From an uncultured Coriobacteriaceae bacterium (GTDB lineage Bacteria > Actinomycetota > Coriobacteriia > Coriobacteriales > Coriobacteriaceae): a stretch of 64,000 nucleotides of DNA. Position numbers and translations under genes: made by a program. The stretch spans positions 177,809-241,808 of the forward strand of contig CALULH010000002.1 in NCBI GenBank assembly GCA_944321435.1. Direction: 5' to 3'. The notes beneath the pieces are model-generated. The model was not told where the DNA came from and did no database searches. It was given only the letters and a program-made list of their open reading frames with translations. Positions 1 to 8,240 of the stretch are shown piece after piece (positions within the stretch are counted from its first letter, which is position 1; every line of letters starts with the position of its first letter).

Positions 1-559
1 GCCGATACGCCTCCGCCGAGCTCACATGGGCGTCCCACGGCTTCACCAGCGCCAGCGACGTGCCCGTGAGCGGGCGGAAGGTCTCCTCCATGCGGTCGCC
101 GCCGCCGGACAGGTAGGCCGGGGGGCCGTAGAGGAAGAAGGGGACGTCGGCGCCGCAGCCGCGCGCCACCTCGTCGATGCGCGGGTCGAGCGGGTCGATC
201 TCCCAGAAGTGGCAGATCCCCATGATGACCGCTGCGGCGTCCGCCGAGGGCCCGCCCAAACCCGACCCCGCGGGAATGTGCTTGTCGATGATGATGGTGA
301 AGTGCGGATCCCGCCCAAAGGCGGCCCCCATGGCGCGCGCTGCCTTGGCGGCGCTGTTATCGTCCATGGGAACGCCGGCGTCAGGCACCATCTTGACCAT
401 GAGGTCGTCGGAGGGCGCCATGGCCACCGTGTCCACCAGGTCGATCGCGGTCATGACCGAGTCCACGCGGTGATAGCCGCGCTCGTCGAGCTCGGGGTAG
501 ACGCCCAGGTACAGGTTCACCTTTGCCGGGGCCGTCACCATGATGAAGGGGGCGGGCAT
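1..559 (-). CDS. ispE: 4-diphosphocytidyl-2-C-methyl-D-erythritol kinase (partial)
   Basis: IspE phosphorylates CDP-methylerythritol in the MEP pathway of isoprenoid synthesis, which feeds undecaprenyl phosphate for the wall. Only the first 186 codons are in the window; the C-terminal third lies beyond base 1. The visible chain begins MPAPFIMVTAPAKVNLYLGV. The PAKVNLYL substrate segment is at residues 11-18 and the GHMP-kinase ATP loop PAGSGLGGPSADAAA at 96-110. The start ATG (557-559) shares one base with the TAA of the upstream veg gene (TAATG), so translation is probably coupled. The order veg then ispE is also found in Bacillus (veg-sspF-ispE), which supports both calls. Confidence 0.95.
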   Translation of the reverse strand, partial: MPAPFIMVTAPAKVNLYLGVYPELDERGYHRVDSVMTAIDLVDTVAMAPSDDLMVKMVPDAGVPMDDNSAAKAARAMGAAFGRDPHFTIIIDKHIPAGSGLGGPSADAAAVIMGICHFWEIDPLDPRIDEVARGCGADVPFFLYGPPAYLSGGGDRMEETFRPLTGTSLALVKPWDAHVSSAEAYR

Positions 560-855
560 TACTCCTCCTCGTTGGGGTCGCCGGCCGGCGTGAAGAGGTG
601 CTCGCCGGTCTCGGGGTCAAACAGCTCAACCGTACCGGTGAGCACGTCCACGTACTGGTAGCTCTGGCGGGACTTGCGGCCGCGGCGCTCGTCGACCTCC
701 ACGGTGAAGACCGACGGGTGCACCGTCATGACCGTTCCCATCCGCTCGATCACGCGCGTACGGCCCATGTTGGCGCGGACCTTCACGCGCGCGCCGACCA
801 TCTCCTGCAGGCGCTCGTGAATGTCCTCGATGCGGTTGCCTTCGATTTCGTCCAT
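559..855 (-). CDS. veg: Veg family protein
   Basis: A 98-residue protein of the Veg family (DUF1021). In Bacillus subtilis Veg is linked to biofilm gene expression; its biochemical role is not settled. The sequence MDEIEGNRIEDIHERLQEMV followed by GARVKVRANMGRTR fits the family, including its basic centre. Here an acidic tail ends DPNEEE. An in-frame start lies upstream at 912, but the ATG at 855 has a strong GGAGG six to eight bases before it and fits the family length. It is the first gene of a veg-ispE pair with a one-base stop/start overlap. A TATACT -10 box lies 58-63 bases upstream. Confidence 0.85.
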   Translation of the reverse strand: MDEIEGNRIEDIHERLQEMVGARVKVRANMGRTRVIERMGTVMTVHPSVFTVEVDERRGRKSRQSYQYVDVLTGTVELFDPETGEHLFTPAGDPNEEE

Positions 856-912
856 GCTATTTCCTCCACAACTGAGCCGACGTGCCTCAATTTGGGCAAT
901 GTGCAACCGCAT

Positions 913-918
913 AGTATA
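913..918 (-). promoter_or_regulatory. Candidate -10 box for veg-ispE
   Basis: On the minus strand this reads TATACT and sits about 58 bases before the veg start, in the 90-base gap to the channel gene. No good -35 hexamer is visible at 17 bases. TATACT or TATAAT recurs before several genes of this window, so it is a plausible sigma-A -10 element. Confidence 0.4.
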
Positions 919-945
919 GCACGGGCGTATGGATGCGCGTTTACG

Positions 946-1911
946 CTAGCCCTGCTGCTGGCGCTGATGCTGCTCGATCTCGGCCGCGCCCGCCTCGGCG
1001 GAGGGGGTGTGCTCGTCGTTCATGACGGCGTAGTTGATGCCGATGAGCAGACCGCCGCCGATGAAGTTGCCCACGATGGTGAGCGCCACCACGATGACGC
1101 CCGCGACGATGTCGAAGCCGGCGTGCAGGCCGTAGATGAGGAACAGGACCGACGTGGCAACCGAGTGCTCGAGCCCCAGATAGGCAAAGAGAAACACCAC
1201 CACGATCATGATGGCGCACTTGGTGATGTCCTCGCTGATCTTGCCGTTGTAGGCCATGAGCATGCCTGCGTTGATGCAGAAGTTGCACAGGATGCCGCGG
1301 GCGAGAAGGTCCAAGACGCCGGGCAGGCCCGCGTCCAGGTAGGCCAACTTGCCCTCGACGGTGGCCTGCATCTGGGCGAGAACATCGCCCGAACCCAAGG
1401 TTGAGGCGCGTACGAGCACCGCGATGATAAGGCCGCCGATAAGGTTGCCGATAAGGCACAGCGCGAGCAGGCGCAGCGCATGGGACCAGCGGATGCGGTG
1501 ATGGTAGGCGCCGACCGAGACGACCATCATGTTGGAGGTCAGCAGCTCGGAGTTGGTGTAGTAGATGAGGATGAGCGACCAGCCGAAGGTCAGGCACGCC
1601 AGCACGCGGCCCACCACCGGCATCCAGGGAGCGGCGTCGCCCACGGCGCCGAAGCGCGCGAGCAGCGTGAAGAACGTGGTGTAGAAGAGCCCCAGGATGA
1701 AGCCGGCCATGGCGGCGCGCTGAAGGTAGATGCCAATCATGCGCCCGGACATGGTCTCCTTGCCCTCCAACACAGAGAGCACGGTGCTGATGAACTTACG
1801 GCCCGGGAAGAGCGGATGCGTGGCCGCGGCCTCGCGCGGGGTGGCTTGCGCCGGCGCGGCGGACGCGTCGGAAACGTGGCGGCTCTCGGCCGCATGGGAG
1901 CTGTGTGCCAT
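946..1911 (-). CDS. Formate/nitrite transporter family channel (FocA/NirC-like)
   Basis: A 321-residue inner-membrane channel of the FNT family, which forms aquaporin-like pentamers passing formate, nitrite, hydrosulfide or lactate. A soluble Ala/His-rich N-terminus of about 50 residues precedes six hydrophobic segments. Visible landmarks are LYTTFFTLLAR in the first helix region, NSELLTSNMM in the broken second helix, GNLIGGLIIAVLV and the CNFCINAGMLM segment. The ATG at 1911 (MAHSSHAAESR) was chosen over a longer frame because AAGAAAGGG precedes it. Substrate cannot be told from sequence; no formate lyase or nitrite reductase gene is adjacent. It appears monocistronic. Confidence 0.85.
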   Translation of the reverse strand: MAHSSHAAESRHVSDASAAPAQATPREAAATHPLFPGRKFISTVLSVLEGKETMSGRMIGIYLQRAAMAGFILGLFYTTFFTLLARFGAVGDAAPWMPVVGRVLACLTFGWSLILIYYTNSELLTSNMMVVSVGAYHHRIRWSHALRLLALCLIGNLIGGLIIAVLVRASTLGSGDVLAQMQATVEGKLAYLDAGLPGVLDLLARGILCNFCINAGMLMAYNGKISEDITKCAIMIVVVFLFAYLGLEHSVATSVLFLIYGLHAGFDIVAGVIVVALTIVGNFIGGGLLIGINYAVMNDEHTPSAEAGAAEIEQHQRQQQG

Positions 1912-2036
1912 GGTGGGAAACCCTTTCTTGCAGGCTTCGTACAGGAACAGGCCCATTGTACCGCGGCGTGGGGACGCGGGCGCAAAACGAGGCGGAGCGA
2001 ATTGCCCGGAGGGGGCGCCGTTACCGGCGCCCGCGC

Positions 2037-2489
2037 TTACAGCTCGTCGGTGTCGAGCAGGATGGTGAAGGGTCCGTCGTTTACCAGCGAGACCTGCATG
2101 TGAGCGCCAAAGCGCCCGCAGGCAACGCGCTTCTCGCCCGCATCGGCGCGGGCCAAGCGGCAGAAGCGCTCGTACAGGCGCTCGGCCTCGTCCGGGGCCG
2201 CGGCGCCCGTGAACGAGGGGCGGCGACCGTGCCTGCAGTCGGCCAGCAGCGTGAACTGGCTCACCACCAGCACCTCGCCGCCCACGTCGGCCAGCGCGAG
2301 GTTGGTCTTGCCGTTCTCGTCCTCGTTGATGCGCAGGCCCCAGAGCTTGCGCCAGAGCTTCTCGGCCTCTTGGCAGGTATCGCCCTGGGCAACGCCCAGG
2401 AGTACCAGGTACCCGCGCCCGATAGAGCCCACGGTCCGGCCGTCAACCTCGACCCGGGCCTCGCGCACCCGCTGAACCACCGCTCTCAT
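2037..2489 (-). CDS. dtd: D-aminoacyl-tRNA deacylase
   Basis: DTD hydrolyses D-aminoacyl-tRNAs and glycyl-tRNA-Ala, keeping D-amino acids out of proteins. At 150 residues it has family length. [18 protein letters not shown] opens the fold. The catalytic segment [17 protein letters not shown] carries the SQFTL motif, and [10 protein letters not shown] near the C-terminus holds the Gly-cisPro specificity motif. The start is fixed by the conserved MRAVVQRV; upstream in-frame codons have no ribosome site. It lies 25 bases after pepP and is the last gene of the rdgB-pepP-dtd operon. Confidence 0.95.
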   Translation of the reverse strand: MRAVVQRVREARVEVDGRTVGSIGRGYLVLLGVAQGDTCQEAEKLWRKLWGLRINEDENGKTNLALADVGGEVLVVSQFTLLADCRHGRRPSFTGAAAPDEAERLYERFCRLARADAGEKRVACGRFGAHMQVSLVNDGPFTILLDTDEL

Positions 2490-2514
2490 ACGGCTCCTTC
2501 CCGCCCGCTGCCGC

Positions 2515-3603
2515 CTACTGGTCCAGGCGGCGCGGCTCATGGCTGAAGCGGTTGAGCACCTCGCAGCCGTCCTCGGTCACCAACACCAGGTCCTCTATGC
2601 GCACGCCGGTGTTGCCGGGCAGGTAGATGCCCGGCTCGATGGAGAAGACCATGCCGGGCTGCACCGGCTCGTCGTGCGCCGAGGACACGTCGCCGGGCTC
2701 GTGCTCCCCCAGGCCGATCTGGTGCCCCAGGCGATGCGTGAAGTAGGCGCCGTAGCCGGCCTCGGCGATAAGGTCGCGCGCCGCGGCGTCGATGTCGCAG
2801 AAGCGCGCACCGGGACGAACCGACGCCTCGGCGGCCTCGTTGGCGGCGCGCACGATGTCGTAGATGCGCGCGCTCTCCGCGCTGGGCTCCCCCCAGAAGA
2901 ACGTGCGGGTCATGTCCGAGCAGTAGCCCTCGGGCAGACGGCAGCCCACGTCGAACAGCACCACGTCCCCGGACTTGAGCACCGTGTCGTCGGGCTCATG
3001 GTGCGGGTTGGCGGCATTGGCCCCGAAGCTCACAATGGGCGCGAACGAGTGGTCGACGGCCCCATGGGCGCGGTAGATGGCGAGCAGCTGGTCGGCGACC
3101 TGGCGTTCGGTCACGCCCTCATGGACGAGCGCGGAAAACTCCTCCATGCAAGCGTCGTTGATGGCCGAGGCGCGGCGCATGAGCTCCTGCTCATCGGCAT
3201 CCTTGATGGCGCGCGCGCCGTCCACGGCAAAGGAGCCCAGCTCGACGGCCGGGGCAGCGCCCGCCTCCATGAGCGGCACCAGGAAGCGCGCGGGCATGTC
3301 CTTGTCCACTCCCAGCACCTGCTCGGGATCCAGATGGGCCGCCAGCAGCTCCGTCACGTCATCGGTATCTTTGAAGCTCACGAACGAGCAGCCCGCCGGG
3401 TGCTCCAGCGGGAAGAGCTCGTTGACGAAGAGCACGGGCTCGGCGCCCTGGGCCAGCAGCAGCCCGAAGAAGCGCTCGCCGGGTTCGGTGGTGACGCCGG
3501 TCAGGTAATAGATGGACAGGGGGTCGGTGACGAGCAGCTGCGCGATGCCGCGCTCGGCAGCGGCGGCCATTACGCGGGTCGCGCGCTCGGTGTTCAGGGC
3601 CAT
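2515..3603 (-). CDS. Xaa-Pro aminopeptidase family (M24) peptidase
   Basis: A 362-residue creatinase-fold metallopeptidase, probably removing N-terminal residues ahead of proline or acting as a dipeptidase. An N-terminal creatinase-like domain (about 1-125) is followed by the M24 catalytic domain. The metal ligands are visible in order: [17 protein letters not shown] (two Asp), [15 protein letters not shown] (His), [16 protein letters not shown] (two Glu). Start ATG 3603 follows GGAGGGCCCC. It sits between rdgB (32-base gap) and dtd (25-base gap) on the same strand. PepP and PepQ subtypes cannot be separated by eye. Confidence 0.9.
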   Translation of the reverse strand: MALNTERATRVMAAAAERGIAQLLVTDPLSIYYLTGVTTEPGERFFGLLLAQGAEPVLFVNELFPLEHPAGCSFVSFKDTDDVTELLAAHLDPEQVLGVDKDMPARFLVPLMEAGAAPAVELGSFAVDGARAIKDADEQELMRRASAINDACMEEFSALVHEGVTERQVADQLLAIYRAHGAVDHSFAPIVSFGANAANPHHEPDDTVLKSGDVVLFDVGCRLPEGYCSDMTRTFFWGEPSAESARIYDIVRAANEAAEASVRPGARFCDIDAAARDLIAEAGYGAYFTHRLGHQIGLGEHEPGDVSSAHDEPVQPGMVFSIEPGIYLPGNTGVRIEDLVLVTEDGCEVLNRFSHEPRRLDQ

Positions 3604-3635
3604 GGGGCCCTCCTTTCGGATTCGTGGACGGGCGC

Positions 3636-4277
3636 CTATGCCGTGGTCCAACCGTCCAGCTGGCCCAGCAGGTCCTGCAGGGCATGGAACCGGTGGCTGA
3701 TGGCGTTCTTCTCCTCGGGCAGGAGCTCGGCCATGGTGCGCCCGGGAGTATCGGCCGGCAGGAACAGCGGGTCGTAGCCAAAGCCGTGGTCGCCGCGCCC
3801 AACGTGACCCACCGCGCCTTCGCAGGCGCCCTGCCCTATCGTGACCAGACCCGACCGGCTCACCAGCGCGATCACACTCACAAAGCGCGCCGTCCGCTGG
3901 TCGTCCGGCACGTCTGCCAGGTTCTTGAGCAGAAGGTCGTTGTTGGCGGCGGCGTCGCCGTGCCGGCCGCAGTAGCGCGCCGAGTGCACGCCTGGCGCAC
4001 CGTCCAGTGCGTCAACCGCCAGGCCCGAGTCGTCGGCGATGGCAGCCAGGCCCGTCTCGGCAACGGCGGCCTCGGCCTTGATGAGCGCGTTGTCGCGGAA
4101 CGTCGTGCCGTTCTCATCCGGCTCGGGAAAGTCGCCCAGCTGGCCCAGCGCCACGAAGCGCATGCCCGGCAGGCGGGGCCCCAGCATGGCGGAGATCTCC
4201 TTCAGCTTGTGCAGGTTGCCCGTGGCCACCACCACGGTCCTCTCGGGGTCCAGGGACGTAAGGTCGATATGCTCCAT
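3636..4277 (-). CDS. rdgB: XTP/dITP diphosphatase (HAM1/RdgB)
   Basis: A 213-residue house-cleaning pyrophosphatase that removes ITP, dITP and XTP from the nucleotide pool. Motifs of the HAM1 family: VVVATGNLHKLKEI near residue 25, ENGTTFRDNALIKAEAAV, ADDSGLAVDALDGAPGVHSARY, and the C-terminal GFGYDPLFLPADTPGRTMAEL with EEKNAISHR. Start ATG 4277 follows GGAAGGAGCG. It is the first gene of the minus-strand rdgB-pepP-dtd operon, divergent from murE across a 277-base gap. Confidence 0.95.
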   Translation of the reverse strand: MEHIDLTSLDPERTVVVATGNLHKLKEISAMLGPRLPGMRFVALGQLGDFPEPDENGTTFRDNALIKAEAAVAETGLAAIADDSGLAVDALDGAPGVHSARYCGRHGDAAANNDLLLKNLADVPDDQRTARFVSVIALVSRSGLVTIGQGACEGAVGHVGRGDHGFGYDPLFLPADTPGRTMAELLPEEKNAISHRFHALQDLLGQLDGWTTA

Positions 4278-4448
4278 GCGCGCTCCTTCCGCAGCAGGGT
4301 ACACGGTCTCGCAAAGCCGCCCTTAAGTATATATAGCTGCCGGAGAGGCGCGTCTGGGAAAGCCCCTTGTTTCGGGACGGCTCACGGCCGCGGCCTCCGC
4401 GGGGCATCCCCGCGCGGCAACCGCCGCTCCCTTTCCCGGGCGATGCCC

Positions 4449-4454
4449 TATACT
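4449..4454 (+). promoter_or_regulatory. murE: Candidate -10 box for murE
   Basis: TATACT lies 101 bases before the murE start in the rdgB/murE divergent gap. The minus strand of the same gap has TATATA-type sequence near 4325-4335 that could serve rdgB. No convincing -35 element is seen for either. Confidence 0.35.
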
Positions 4455-4554
4455 GGTCATCTTGAGATTGCTTTCAGAGCGCTTCAGGCAAAGCGCGTGC
4501 CCGGGCGGGCCGGCACGCGCCGCCCCGGCTCGGCCCGCCCGAAAAGGAAGGCAC

Positions 4555-6114
4555 ATGGCCATCGCAACCCCCGCTGCGCAGATCGCCACCACACTCGGCT
4601 CCTACCTCGACCTGCTCGACCGGCACGGCGTGCTTGCCGGCCTCGCGCGCACCGACGCGGCACCCGCCGCCGATCCGCACGCGCTCGCCGTAACCCAGGT
4701 AACCTGCGACTCGCGCGCCGCCGCCCCCGGCACCCTCTTCATCTGCAAGGGGGCCGCGTTCAAGCAGTCCTACCTTGAGTCGGCCCTTGCCGGCGGCGCC
4801 GTGGCCTACGTGGCCGAGAGCCCCTTCCCCGGCGTTGATGCCCTCTGCGTGCAGGTGCGCGACGTGCGCCTGGCCATGGGGCTTCTCGCCGACGCCGCCT
4901 ACGACCACCCCTCCGGCAAGCTCGACATCTGCGCCTTCACCGGCACCAAGGGCAAGACCACCTGCGCCTATTACCTGCGCGGCATCTTGGATGCGGCTGC
5001 GGGCGGCACCGCGCGCACGCCGATCTTCTCGACGATCGAGCTCGACGACGGCATCGAGGCGGGCCCCTCCAAGCTCACCACGCCCGAGCCGCTCGATCTG
5101 CAGCGGCATCTGGCCAACGCCGTGGCCAGCGGCGCCAGGCGCCTGGTCATGGAGGCGTCGAGCCAGGCGCTCAAGTACGGGCGCGTGACGGGGACGCGCT
5201 TTGCCGTGGGGGCCCTCATCAACATAGGGCTCGACCACATCTCCCCCATCGAGCACCCCACGTTTGAGGACTACTTCGCCGCGAAGCTCCGCATTTTCCA
5301 GCACGCCGACACCGCCGTGGTGAACCTCGAGGCAAACGACGAGCATATCGACGAGATCATGGCCGCCGCGCGCGCCGCGAGCCCGCGCGTGGTGACCTAC
5401 GCCGTCTCCGACCCCACGGCCGACGTGGCGCTGCTGGCCGCGCGACCCGCCGAGCAGCCCGGTGCGACCCTGGCCACGGTCCGCACCCCCTCCTTCACTG
5501 TGGACGTCGCAGTGCCCTCGGTGGCCGAGTTCAACTTGTCCAACGCGCTTGCGGCCGTTGCCTGCGCCTATGCGCTGGGCGTGGACGCGCGGAGCATCGC
5601 CGCCGGCCTGGCCGACGTGCGCGTACCCGGCCGCATGGAGACGGTCGACCTGGGCAATCCCGAGGTGACGGGCATCGTGGACTACGCGCACAACGGCGAC
5701 GAGCTGGAGGCCCTGCTCACCACCGTGCGCCGCCACTACCCCGGACGCGAGGTGGTCGCCGTGTTCGGCGCCACCGGCGTGAAGGGCGTCGAGCGCCGCG
5801 TGGGCATGGGCATCGCGGCCGGCAAGCTCGCGGACCGCATCGTGGCGACCGAGGACGACGCCGGAACCGAGGATGCGGCGGCCATTTGCGACACCATCGT
5901 CGAGAACGTGCGCGCGCAGGGCAACGACCGCGTGCAGGTGGTGCTTGACCGCACGGAGGCCATCCGCACCGCCCTTGCCGAAACGCATGGCCCTGCGGTT
6001 ATCGTGGTCGCAGGCAAGGGACACGAGAAGCGCATGCTGCGGGCCGAGGGGCCGGTACCCTACGAGGGCGATGCCGAGGTGCTCGCGCGCTTGAGCTCCG
6101 AACTCTGGGGCTGA
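4555..6114 (+). CDS. murE: UDP-N-acetylmuramoyl-dipeptide ligase (MurE), probably L-Lys/L-Orn adding
   Basis: A 519-residue Mur ligase that adds the third, diamino residue of the peptidoglycan stem peptide in the cytoplasm. The ATP loop reads TGTKGKTTCAYY; EASSQALKYGR, HISPIEHPTFEDYFAAK and DYAHNGDELEALL follow in family order. The DNPR box that reads meso-diaminopimelate is absent: the site reads EDDAGTEDAAAICD. That and the IEHPTFEDYF segment resemble the lysine-adding MurE of streptococci and lactobacilli. Start ATG 4555 follows AAAAGGAAGG. Lysine or ornithine at position 3 is an inference; the enzyme family is secure. Confidence 0.92.
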   Translation: MAIATPAAQIATTLGSYLDLLDRHGVLAGLARTDAAPAADPHALAVTQVTCDSRAAAPGTLFICKGAAFKQSYLESALAGGAVAYVAESPFPGVDALCVQVRDVRLAMGLLADAAYDHPSGKLDICAFTGTKGKTTCAYYLRGILDAAAGGTARTPIFSTIELDDGIEAGPSKLTTPEPLDLQRHLANAVASGARRLVMEASSQALKYGRVTGTRFAVGALINIGLDHISPIEHPTFEDYFAAKLRIFQHADTAVVNLEANDEHIDEIMAAARAASPRVVTYAVSDPTADVALLAARPAEQPGATLATVRTPSFTVDVAVPSVAEFNLSNALAAVACAYALGVDARSIAAGLADVRVPGRMETVDLGNPEVTGIVDYAHNGDELEALLTTVRRHYPGREVVAVFGATGVKGVERRVGMGIAAGKLADRIVATEDDAGTEDAAAICDTIVENVRAQGNDRVQVVLDRTEAIRTALAETHGPAVIVVAGKGHEKRMLRAEGPVPYEGDAEVLARLSSELWG

Positions 6115-6217
6115 GCCGCCTGCGGGCAACCTACCTTTGCGCAGCCGCAAAAGCGCCGCTTTCGATACGCCCCGCCACCCGGCGCCCCGAGCTTCTCGCC
6201 CCTGCCTTGCGCCTCCG

Positions 6218-6264
6218 CAAAAAAGCCCGCCCGCCGTCGCAGCTGCGCGCTGCGCGACGGGCGG
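6218..6264 (-). terminator. Rho-independent terminator of the GH4 gene
   Basis: Read on the minus strand, a GC-rich hairpin (CCGCCCGTCGC paired with GCGACGGCGG, one bulge) is followed by GGGCTTTTTT. It lies 50-97 bases after the GH4 stop. Confidence 0.65.
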
Positions 6265-6282
6265 ACCCCGTTTGCACCGCGG

Positions 6283-6308
6283 GCCTGCCCCAAGGGGCAG
6301 GCCTTTTT
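6283..6308 (+). terminator. Rho-independent terminator of murE
   Basis: GCCTGCCCC and GGGGCAGGC form a 9-bp stem with a very tight loop, then CTTTTT. It ends just before the convergent GH4 stop, 170 bases after the murE stop. Confidence 0.7.
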
Positions 6309-6314
6309 GCTTCG

Positions 6315-7709
6315 CTACTTGCCCTCGGCGATAAGCTCGCGGACCTTGGCGTCCTTGATCTCGACGCCCTCGGCCTTGAGGCGGGCAATGGCGTCGGCGA
6401 ACTGCGGCAGGTACTTCTCGTGCGCGATGAGCAGCTCGTTGAGCACCTGGACGGCCTCCTTGCCGTTCTCGACCATCGGGTTGATGCAGAACGCTTCGAG
6501 CGCCTTGCCGTAGTCGCCGGAGATGGCGGCGTCCAGCACGCACTCCTCCATGGCCTTCATGAGCTGCAGCCAGCCGCGCTCAAACGAGTTCATCTGGCCC
6601 CAGGCCAGGGGCTCGGCGCCCTTGGCGCTGATGAGCGCAGAGACCTCGACGATGGAGTCCGGCGGCAGGCAGGGAATGGCGCCCTTGTTCTCGGTGGAGA
6701 CGACCATGTGCTCGTGGCGATCGTTGTAGATGGCCGCGATGGTCTCGCAGGCGGCGTCGGAGTAATGCGCGCCGCCGCGCTCGGCCAGCTGCTCGGGCTT
6801 GTGGTCGAGGTTGGGATCGCGGTACAGCTCGAAGAGCTCGTCCTCGACCTTCTTCACATGCTCGGCACGGGAGTCGTTCTTCTCGAAGTCGCTGATGAGG
6901 CTGTCGAGCATCTCGTGCGCCATGTAGTAGTAGCGGTGGTAGCCGCAGGGAAGCAGGCCGGTGGCGCTGAGCAGCTCCTCGGAGAAGGGCTCGTCGTGGA
7001 TGTTGGCCGGCATGCCGTTGTCGGGGTCGTTCAGGCGCGCGATGATGTCCTGCGTGACCTCGTTGCCCCGCTCGTCGTAGACCTTGTGCCAATGGAAGTG
7101 GTTGAGGCCGGCAAAACGGAAGGTCAGGCGCGGGTCGTTCTCCTCGTACCCGATGAGCTTGGGCTCGTCCATCATGGCGCCCACCGGCACGTTGCACAGG
7201 CCGATGGTCCGCTTCCAGCCGAAGCGCTTGATGGCGGCCTCGGTCACCATGCCGGACGGGTTGGTGAAGTTAATGAGCCATGCGTCGGGGCAGAGCTCGC
7301 GCATGTCGTCGATGATCTGGCCGATCACCGGCACGGTGCGGAACGCCTTGAACATGCCGCCGGCGCCGTTAGTCTCCTGACCCAGCATGCCGTGGGACAG
7401 CGGGATGCGCTCGTCCTTGATGCGCGCGTAGAGCAGGCCCACGCGGAACTGGGTGGTCACGAAGTCGGCGCCCGGCAGCGCCTCGCGACGGTCGAGCGTG
7501 GTGTGCACGGTCACGTCGTAGGGGCTGGCATCCCACATGCGCTGCGCCATGGCGGACACGATCTCGAGCTTCTCGCGCCCGTCCTCGATGTCCACAAGCC
7601 AGATCTCGCGGATGGGCAGCTGATCGTAACGCTTGATGAAGCCCTCCATGAGCTCAGGGGTGTAGCTCGAGCCTCCGCCGATGGTTACGATCTTGATGCC
7701 GTCTGCCAT
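6315..7709 (-). CDS. Glycoside hydrolase family 4, probable 6-phospho-beta-glucosidase
   Basis: A 464-residue GH4 enzyme. The family uses NAD+ and a divalent metal to cleave 6-phospho-glycosides delivered by PTS transport. The Rossmann loop is IGGGSSYTPELMEG at residues 9-22; TNPSGMVTEA, the CNVPVG metal site and GLNHFHW follow. CNVPxG is typical of the phospho-beta-glucosidase branch rather than the alpha branch. Start ATG 7709 follows a weak GGAGCG. No PTS gene is adjacent, so the carbohydrate is unknown. A palindrome overlaps its candidate promoter. The gene ends at a strong terminator convergent with murE. Confidence 0.9.
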   Translation of the reverse strand: MADGIKIVTIGGGSSYTPELMEGFIKRYDQLPIREIWLVDIEDGREKLEIVSAMAQRMWDASPYDVTVHTTLDRREALPGADFVTTQFRVGLLYARIKDERIPLSHGMLGQETNGAGGMFKAFRTVPVIGQIIDDMRELCPDAWLINFTNPSGMVTEAAIKRFGWKRTIGLCNVPVGAMMDEPKLIGYEENDPRLTFRFAGLNHFHWHKVYDERGNEVTQDIIARLNDPDNGMPANIHDEPFSEELLSATGLLPCGYHRYYYMAHEMLDSLISDFEKNDSRAEHVKKVEDELFELYRDPNLDHKPEQLAERGGAHYSDAACETIAAIYNDRHEHMVVSTENKGAIPCLPPDSIVEVSALISAKGAEPLAWGQMNSFERGWLQLMKAMEECVLDAAISGDYGKALEAFCINPMVENGKEAVQVLNELLIAHEKYLPQFADAIARLKAEGVEIKDAKVRELIAEGK

Positions 7710-7829
7710 GGTCGCTCCTCTCCGCGCGGGTTTTCCGCGCCTGCCGGGCCCGGCGCCGCCCGGGCCTGTTCCTGACACGTCCCAGTTTGCCGCGTCCCGC
7801 TTGTACGCGCAAGAAGCCCAAGCAAAGCT

Positions 7830-7863
7830 GATACGTTTGTATCCGAGAATCGCGCCCCGTCAA
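7830..7863 (-). promoter_or_regulatory. Candidate promoter and operator of the GH4 gene
   Basis: On the minus strand TTGACG (7858-7863), a 16-base spacer and TACAAA (7836-7841) form a reasonable sigma-A promoter. The palindrome GATACNNNNGTATC (7830-7843) covers its -10 element, where a repressor would block initiation. This predicts a leader of about 120 bases. Which regulator binds is unknown. Confidence 0.45.
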
Positions 7864-7953
7864 CCTGATGTTTGACATATCTTGAGATGCCGCGCGAGAA
7901 CCACCCTCCGGTGTCGGCGCAAACGGCCTGAGTATGCTACACTATCAACTCAC

Positions 7954-8029
7954 GGGCGATTGGCGCAACGGTCAGCGCAGGTGCTTTACACGCACAAGGC
8001 TGGGGGTTCGAATCCCTCATCGCCCACCA
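7954..8029 (+). tRNA. tRNA-Val (UAC)
   Basis: A 76-nt cloverleaf with an encoded CCA end. The acceptor GGGCGAT pairs with ATCGCCC, the D stem is GCGC/GCGC, and the T arm is GGGGGTTCGAATCCCTC. The anticodon loop TTTACAC gives UAC. The first anticodon-stem pair (27-43) is a G-A mismatch; the other four pair. Confidence 0.93.
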
Positions 8030-8042
8030 CTTTTAAAAGCGA

Positions 8043-8072
8043 CGGCCCCGGCAACGGGGCCGTTTCTGTTTT
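8043..8072 (+). terminator. Terminator of tRNA-Val
   Basis: CGGCCCC and GGGGCCG form a 7-bp stem with a GGCAAC loop, followed by TTTCTGTTTT, starting 14 bases after the tRNA. Confidence 0.75.
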
Positions 8073-8112
8073 ACGCCCCGTGCAGGGGATTCGAACCCGC
8101 GAGAACGCGTCC

Positions 8113-8213
8113 GCTGTTGCATGCATGTTCGTTCGCCAGGGCGCTAAAAACGGCCCCCTCGCAAACGAGAATGCATGCAGCACGGGCTGCTGAACGAACA
8201 TGCATGCAACAGC
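8113..8213. repeat. Perfect 22-bp inverted repeat element
   Basis: GCTGTTGCATGCATGTTCGTTC at 8113-8134 recurs exactly as its reverse complement at 8192-8213, with a 57-base middle that carries a third ATGCATGCA. It fills the gap between the tRNA-Val terminator and the stop of the minus-strand HAD gene. It has no T-run at either end and no coding capacity that I trust. It could be a small non-autonomous mobile element or a structured 3' end. Confidence 0.75.
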
Positions 8214-8240
8214 GCGCAGGCGCACAGGCGAGCGCGGACC

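Noticed and set aside
4474..6543. A 689-codon antisense frame over murE and similar ones over htpG, purH, the CLC gene and the DUF2207 gene
   Set aside because: All are shadows of genes with clear family motifs on the other strand; none has a ribosome site or recognisable domain.
8080..8095. A tRNA gene on the minus strand next to tRNA-Val
   Set aside because: Only a T-arm-like segment is present; no matching acceptor, D arm or anticodon arm can be built from the flanks.
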